In this document: positions 55,413 to 59,523 of the stretch, one piece after another | Position numbering within the stretch: position 1 is the first letter of the stretch | Layout: the number at the start of each line of letters is the position of its first letter | NCBI GenBank assembly: GCA_964640085.1 | Contig: CAZXFA010000018.1 | Span: forward strand, 1 to 59,523 | Length of the DNA: 59,523 bases | Direction: 5' to 3' | Origin: CAZXFA01 sp964640085 | GTDB taxonomy: Bacteria > Actinomycetota > UBA4738 > HRBIN12 | Translations under genes and position numbers: made by a program | The notes under the pieces: generated by a model | Databases searched by the model: none | What the model was told of the DNA's origin: nothing | What the model saw: the letters and a program-made list of their open reading frames with translations, nothing else

Positions 55413-56535
55413 GGCTCCTGTCGCCGCGGTCGAGCTCCGCCGGATCGCGTCGACCGGGCTGCACGACGACGTCGTCCGGGTCGAGCCGGACAGGTGGCCG
55501 AGGGTGCTGTGGGACCTCCGGTTCCACCGCTTGACCGGGCTCGCGATCGCGGCGTGGGAGTCCGAACGGCTCGCGATCGCTCCCGAACTGGCGACCCAGC
55601 TGCTCGAGGAGCACCGAACCGTGATGGCCCACGCGCTGCGGGTGGAGCAGCGCCTGGTGCGACTCGCGCACGCCTTCGACGCCGCAGGGATCCGAGCCGT
55701 CGTGCTGAAGGGGGCGGCGATGGCGCATGCGGTCTACCCCGATCCCGCGATGCGGCCCTTCGGCGACCTCGACCTCCTCGTGTCGACGGCCGATTGGCGC
55801 GGGGCGTGCGCCCTGCTGGTGGAGCACGGGTACGCACGGGACCTTCCGGAGCCGAGACCCGGCTTCGACGAGCGGTTCGGCAAGGCCGCAACGCACTCGG
55901 ACGCATCCGATGTCCAGATCGACTTGCATCGCACACTCGTGGTCGGTCCGTTCGGGCTCTGGCTCGATCCTGAGGAGCTGCTCGAGCGCACGGGGACGTT
56001 CGAGCTGGGTGGGCATACGGTTCTCAGGCTCGATCCGACGGGGCTCCTGCTGAACGCGCTGCTCCACGCCGGGCTCGGGGCCTCGACCCCGCTGCTGCTG
56101 CAGCTCCGCGACGTCGCGCAGGCGGCCGCGGATCCCCGCGTCGACTGGGACCTCCTGACGGGATGGGCCGTGCGGTGGCGGCTCGCCGCGGCGCTCAGGC
56201 ACGCGTTCGAGGCCACGGTTCATCAGCTCGCGGTCGAGCTCCCATCGGAGGTCCACCGGATCGTATCCATGCCCCCCCCGAGATCCGAGCTGCGGGTGAT
56301 GCGCGCGTACAAGGACCGGCGCCGCGAGGGGGGTGTCCCGCTCGCGACGACCCGCGCGATCCCGGGGGTTCGGGCGAAGGCCGCATACGTGTTCGGCCTG
56401 ATGCTCCCAAGCCGGGAGTTCCTCCGCGTCCGCGATGGGGTGGGTTCCCGCGCCTCGTATGCGTCGCGGTGGCGCGCCCCGGTCCGTTGGGTCGTCCGTC
56501 GGACGCGGAGGCTCACGGAGAGAGGAGCACGGTGA
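55405..56535 (+). CDS. Nucleotidyltransferase family protein (PF14907-like)
   Basis: The 376-residue protein has the Pol-beta-like motif GIRAVVLKGAAMAHAVYPDPAMRPFGDLDLLVSTADW, with the catalytic D-x-D in GDLDLLV, and DVQIDLHRTLV as the third acidic site. A helical N-terminal part and a basic C-terminus surround it. The family is uncharacterised and occurs in envelope and natural-product loci with PqqD and HprK-like kinases. Nucleotidyl transfer to a protein, lipid or sugar is inferred. It precedes the ABC exporter. Confidence 0.75.
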   Translation: MSEAPVAAVELRRIASTGLHDDVVRVEPDRWPRVLWDLRFHRLTGLAIAAWESERLAIAPELATQLLEEHRTVMAHALRVEQRLVRLAHAFDAAGIRAVVLKGAAMAHAVYPDPAMRPFGDLDLLVSTADWRGACALLVEHGYARDLPEPRPGFDERFGKAATHSDASDVQIDLHRTLVVGPFGLWLDPEELLERTGTFELGGHTVLRLDPTGLLLNALLHAGLGASTPLLLQLRDVAQAAADPRVDWDLLTGWAVRWRLAAALRHAFEATVHQLAVELPSEVHRIVSMPPPRSELRVMRAYKDRRREGGVPLATTRAIPGVRAKAAYVFGLMLPSREFLRVRDGVGSRASYASRWRAPVRWVVRRTRRLTERGAR

Positions 56536-56562
56536 GCATGGACCACGTGGAGGGTGGCGAGG

Positions 56563-57336
56563 ATGGTCGCTGAGACCTGGCGACGGCGCTCGCTGGTGTT
56601 GTCGTTCGTCCGGCGTCAGTACCAGCTGCGATACCGGCAGTCGCTGGCTGGCGTCGGGTGGGCGATCTTCCCGCCGATCGCGAGCCTCGCCGTAGCCACG
56701 CTGGTCTTCCATCGGGTGATCGGCGTGGATACGGGAGAGGTCTCCTACCCGCTCTTCACCCTGGCCGGTCTCGCGCCCTGGTCGTTCCTCGCCAGCGGTG
56801 TGTCGACGGGCGTTCCCAGCATCGTGACGCAACAGACGATGGTCACCAGGCTCGCGTTCCCGCGGGCCGCGATCCCGATCTCGTCCGTCGGAACGGCGCT
56901 GATCGACCTGGGCATCACGACGCTGGTGTTCGTCGCGTTCGCCACGATCACGGGAGCGGGCCTGCCGCTCACGGCGCTCTGGGCGCCCCTCCTGCTGCTT
57001 CTCGAGATCGTGTTCGTGATCGGCGTCGTGCTGTTCGGCAGCGCGTTGAACGTGTTCGCCCGTGACATCCGGCTGGCGGTTCCTCTGATCGTGCAGCTGT
57101 GGCTCCTCATCACGCCGGTCATGTACCCGCTCGACCAGGTGCCGGCCGACCTCCGCGGCCTGTACCTCCTGAACCCGATGACGGGACTGATCGAGAGCTT
57201 CCGCCGCGTGCTGATCCATGGACACGCTCCCGAGTTGGCGACCATCCTGCCATCCATCGTCGGGGCCCTCGTCGTGTTGGCCATCGGCGCCTGGTACTTC
57301 ACCGTCACCGAGAAGCGCTTCGCGGATGTGATCTGA
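56563..57336 (+). CDS. ABC-2 type polysaccharide exporter permease (Wzm/TagG-like)
   Basis: The 257-residue membrane protein has six hydrophobic segments and the family pattern RRQYQLRYRQSLAGVGWAIFPPI, SYPLFTLAGLAPWSFLASGVSTGVPSI, FARDIRLAVPLIVQLWLLITPVMYPLDQVP and LNPMTGLIESFRRVLIHG. It forms the membrane channel of an O-antigen or teichoic-type exporter with the next gene. ATG preferred. A GTG three codons upstream is possible. Confidence 0.92.
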   Translation: MVAETWRRRSLVLSFVRRQYQLRYRQSLAGVGWAIFPPIASLAVATLVFHRVIGVDTGEVSYPLFTLAGLAPWSFLASGVSTGVPSIVTQQTMVTRLAFPRAAIPISSVGTALIDLGITTLVFVAFATITGAGLPLTALWAPLLLLLEIVFVIGVVLFGSALNVFARDIRLAVPLIVQLWLLITPVMYPLDQVPADLRGLYLLNPMTGLIESFRRVLIHGHAPELATILPSIVGALVVLAIGAWYFTVTEKRFADVI

Positions 57337-57340
57337 GCCG

Positions 57341-58585
57341 ATGGATGCGGTCAAGCTCGATTCCCTCACCAAGACCTATCGGATCGGGGTCGGCCGTGCT
57401 CGGGTCCGCGAGATGCTGCCCCCGCCGATGGACCGCGTGGTGGCTCGAGCCTTCCCGCGCTGGTGGACACGCGACACGTTCGATGCGCTCCACGACGTCT
57501 CGCTCGCGATCCCTGCCGGCTCATCCGTCGGGATCGTCGGGCACAACGGGGCGGGGAAGACCACGATGCTGAAGGTCATCGCCGGCGTCACCGCTCCGTC
57601 CTCCGGTCGGGTGAGTGTCTCCGGCCGCGTGGCCGCCCTCATCGACGTCGTCGTCGGCCTGCACCCTGATCTCACGGGGCGGGAGAACATCTATCTGCTC
57701 GGCGCCATGCACGGCTTCCGACGCCGCGAGATGCAGCAGCGGCTCGATCGCGTGGTCGACTTCGCCGAGATCGACGATCTGATCGACACGCCGCTCAAGC
57801 GATGCTCGGCGGGGATGATCACAAGGATCGGGTTCGGGGCGATCACCGCGATGGACGCCGACGTCCTGCTGATCGACGAGGTGCTCTCGGTGGGGGACGC
57901 CGAATTCCAGCGCAAGTGTGCGAGGTGGTTGGAGCAGTACCGCACCTCGGGGGGGACCTTGCTGTTCGTCTCCCACAACCTCGCGCTGGTGCGCAGCATG
58001 ACCGAGCGGGCGATCCGCCTGGACCACGGCCGCGTCGTTTCCGACAGCGATACCAACTCGATCCTCACCGAGTACGGTCGCGCGATGGAGCGCCGTGCCG
58101 GTCCCGAGGAGGTTCACGCGAAGGGCCAGGTGCGCAAGCTGATGCGCGCTCGCGGGATGAACCGGTGGGGGGTCGGGGGCGCGCGCGTCGAGGAGGTGCA
58201 CGTCGAGGACGCCTCCGGCGTTGGCGACGTGCTCGATGTGAGGATCGTCTTCGAGGCCCCAGGCACAGACACCGCGATCTTCTGTGTGGGATTCGTCGAC
58301 GAGGGCGGCAAGGAGATCGGAGCCGCCGCATCACCGGTCCTCGGCATCGGTCGTACCGGGCGCGAGGTGACGTGCCGCATCCGGCCGCTACCGCTCCGCT
58401 CGGGGATCTACTTCCCGGTCGTCGCGATCCTCTCCGAGGAAGGGGTCGTGCGCGACCGTTGGCAACTCGATCGAGCGGTGGTGATCGAGCGCAACGGTAT
58501 CGGATCCCTGCCCGATGGGTTCGGGCCGGTCGATCTGACCGCTGACTGGATATCCGACACAGAGGAGGAGCGACATGGTGGATGA
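57341..58585 (+). CDS. ABC exporter ATPase with C-terminal glycan-binding domain (Wzt-like)
   Basis: The 414-residue protein has Walker A VGIVGHNGAGKTTMLK, GRVAALIDVVVGLHPDLTGRENIYLLG (typical Wzt/TagH), the signature RCSAGMITRIGFGAI, Walker B VLLIDEVLSVGD and the switch His in FVSHNL. From about residue 245 an additional beta-sandwich domain (VHVEDASGVGDVLDVRIVFEAPG and so on) resembles Wzt C-terminal domains, which recognise the modified end of the glycan. It partners the permease and overlaps the second sulfotransferase. Confidence 0.93.
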   Translation: MDAVKLDSLTKTYRIGVGRARVREMLPPPMDRVVARAFPRWWTRDTFDALHDVSLAIPAGSSVGIVGHNGAGKTTMLKVIAGVTAPSSGRVSVSGRVAALIDVVVGLHPDLTGRENIYLLGAMHGFRRREMQQRLDRVVDFAEIDDLIDTPLKRCSAGMITRIGFGAITAMDADVLLIDEVLSVGDAEFQRKCARWLEQYRTSGGTLLFVSHNLALVRSMTERAIRLDHGRVVSDSDTNSILTEYGRAMERRAGPEEVHAKGQVRKLMRARGMNRWGVGGARVEEVHVEDASGVGDVLDVRIVFEAPGTDTAIFCVGFVDEGGKEIGAAASPVLGIGRTGREVTCRIRPLPLRSGIYFPVVAILSEEGVVRDRWQLDRAVVIERNGIGSLPDGFGPVDLTADWISDTEEERHGG

Positions 58586-59450
58586 GAGCCGCCGGGTACC
58601 GGACTTCGCGATCATCGGAGCGATGAAGTCTGCGACGACATCGCTCTACCGGTGGCTCGACGAGCAGCCAGAGGTGTTCATGGCGCATCCTAAAGAGACG
58701 AACTACTTCACGGACGGATGGTCTCGCGGACCGGAGTGGTACAGCGCGCAGTTCATGGAGGCGAGACCCGGCCAGCTCGTCGGAGAAGCGTCGGTGAACT
58801 ACACGAGTCCGATCCTCGCGCAGACCGCGGCCGATCGAATGGCCGACACGATCCCCCGGGCGCGCCTCATCTATATCGTTCGCCATCCCATCGAGCGCAT
58901 CCGGTCCCACTACCGGCACGAGGTGCAACGGCGCCGCGAGTCGCGCTCGCTGATCGATGCTCTGCGCGCCCCGGAGAACGCCTACATCGGGCACAGCTCG
59001 TACCACACATGCCTCGCCCCGTATCTTGAACGGTTCCCGGGAGGACAGGTCCTGGTCGTACGGTTCGAAGATCTGGTCCGATCCCACGCTCCGGCCTGGG
59101 CGGTCGTCCTTCGCTTCCTCGGTCTCGATGACCGGCCGGTCCCGGAGTCGGCCCACAATGTGAGTAGCGAGAAGGCGCAATGGACGTGGGCGATGGCGTT
59201 CGCCAAGCGCAGGGGGTTGATCAGCTTCCGGCAGATCTCGCGCCTCCCCGCCCCGGTTCGCCGCGTGGGGAAGAAGTTGTTCGCGCGTGGTGGCGCGTCC
59301 TATGCGGAGAAGCTCGACGCCTCCCGTGCGCCGATCCCGGCCGAGCTCTTGGAGCCGATGTGGGCAGATGTCGCGCGCCTCGAGGACTGGCTCGGGACCG
59401 AGCTTTGGAGCCGCGACGGGACGGCCGTCGGATCGAGGCCCATGCCGTGA
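58575..59450 (+). CDS. Sulfotransferase 2 (heparan-sulfate sulfotransferase-like)
   Basis: The 291-residue protein has DFAIIGAMKSATTSLYRWLDEQPEV, with the PAPS loop G-x-x-K-S-A/G-T-T-S-L as in NDST/HS sulfotransferases, FMAHPKETNYFT, the 3'-phosphate site LIYIVRHPIERIRSHYRHE, and VVRFEDLVRSH. It differs clearly from the first sulfotransferase, so two positions or substrates may be sulfated. The ATG lies in the last codons of the ABC ATPase, behind GAGGAGCGAC. Confidence 0.9.
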   Translation: MVDESRRVPDFAIIGAMKSATTSLYRWLDEQPEVFMAHPKETNYFTDGWSRGPEWYSAQFMEARPGQLVGEASVNYTSPILAQTAADRMADTIPRARLIYIVRHPIERIRSHYRHEVQRRRESRSLIDALRAPENAYIGHSSYHTCLAPYLERFPGGQVLVVRFEDLVRSHAPAWAVVLRFLGLDDRPVPESAHNVSSEKAQWTWAMAFAKRRGLISFRQISRLPAPVRRVGKKLFARGGASYAEKLDASRAPIPAELLEPMWADVARLEDWLGTELWSRDGTAVGSRPMP

Positions 59451-59523
59451 GGACCAGAACCCGGACGCTCCTGGACGCGGCGGTCCGCTGGAGCCCGGCG
59501 CAGCCTGCGCTCGGATGGGTCGC
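59447..59523 (+). CDS. Start of an unidentified downstream gene (partial)
   Basis: A GTG in a GTGA overlap with the sulfotransferase stop opens a frame reading VRTRTRTLLDAAVRWSPAQP and runs off the window. The overlap style is that of the preceding operon genes, which supports a real gene, but 25 codons are too few to name it. Confidence 0.4.
   Translation, partial: MRTRTRTLLDAAVRWSPAQPALGWV

Noticed and set aside
56532..56573. 13-codon frame VSMDHVEGGEDGR between the nucleotidyltransferase and Wzm genes
   Set aside because: Overlaps both genes, no conservation evidence. Probably a by-product of the overlapping start region.
54805..57372. About 850-codon minus-strand frame opposite the sugar dehydrogenase, nucleotidyltransferase and Wzm genes
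   Set aside because: Low-complexity antisense translation, no motifs, opposite confident genes.

Overview
The window is a high-GC (roughly 70%), densely packed bacterial scaffold, most likely from a deep-branching, uncultivated member of the Actinomycetota. Evidence for this is the S10-spc-alpha ribosomal supercluster running straight into secY-adk-map-infA-rpmJ-rpsM-rpsK-rpoA-rplQ-truA-rplM-rpsI, the actinobacterial run glmM-glmS-acpS-nnrDE-alr-tsaE-tsaB-rimI-tsaD, a BldD-type regulator, frequent GTG/TTG starts with GTGA stop/start overlaps, and promoters consistent with leaderless transcription. Five runs of exactly 100 N mark scaffold joins, so this is probably a metagenome-assembled genome. 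No rRNA, tRNA, CRISPR array or insertion sequence was recognised.

Region 1 (1-20.3 kb) is translation machinery. It holds the end of tuf, then rpsJ to rplO, secY, adk, map, a DivIVA-like coiled-coil gene, infA, rpmJ, rpsM, rpsK, rpoA, rplQ, truA, a secreted beta-propeller-like protein and a small membrane protein on the other strand, then rplM-rpsI. Oddities are the absence of rpsD between rpsK and rpoA, a histone-H1-like Lys/Ala repeat tail on L13, an acidic tail on S3, and a 36-bp tandem repeat inside rpmC that belongs to a small dispersed repeat family.

Region 2 (20.4-22.9 kb) is a frameshifted gene remnant, a DUF2007-like gene and a compact arsenic cassette: arsR, arsM and a 20-residue cysteine-rich ORF with a perfect Shine-Dalgarno, facing a convergent arsC. 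The arsR promoter is flanked by two ATCGA-N6-TCGAT operators.

Region 3 (23-35.5 kb) is cell-wall precursor, repair and tRNA-modification housekeeping. It covers glmM, glmS, acpS, nnrDE, alr, an alpha/beta hydrolase, a DmpA-type peptidase, a family-4 uracil-DNA glycosylase, tsaE/tsaB/rimI/tsaD and a sugar epimerase. The genes overlap by 1-4 bases and look like one long transcription unit. glmM, glmS, acpS and, earlier, secY each have a -10-like hexamer exactly 9 nt before the start codon.

Region 4 (35.5-41.4 kb) is regulatory: a STAS-like gene converging on a BldD homologue, a GAF-type histidine kinase with its NarL-type response regulator, UDP-glucose dehydrogenase and a second NarL-type regulator lacking the phospho-acceptor Asp.

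Region 5 (41.5-59.5 kb) is a surface-glycan biosynthesis and export locus with unusual add-ons. The core is a membrane nucleotide-sugar 4,6-dehydratase, a Wzz/tyrosine-kinase fusion, a UDP-HexNAc 6-dehydrogenase, a Wzm/Wzt ABC exporter and two sulfotransferases. Inserted in it are (a) a carrier protein, an acyl-CoA-dehydrogenase-like flavoprotein and a stand-alone adenylation enzyme whose inferred specificity code resembles the L-proline ligases that make pyrrole-2-carboxyl thioesters, followed by a membrane-anchored alpha/beta hydrolase. Also present are (b) a Tat-exported eight-cysteine small protein with PqqD and two HprK-like proteins (one with a destroyed P-loop), and (c) a second PqqD with a nucleotidyltransferase. 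The combination suggests a sulfated, possibly pyrrole-acylated, exported polymer and a possible peptide-modification system beside it. Both functional readings are inferences from family membership and motifs.
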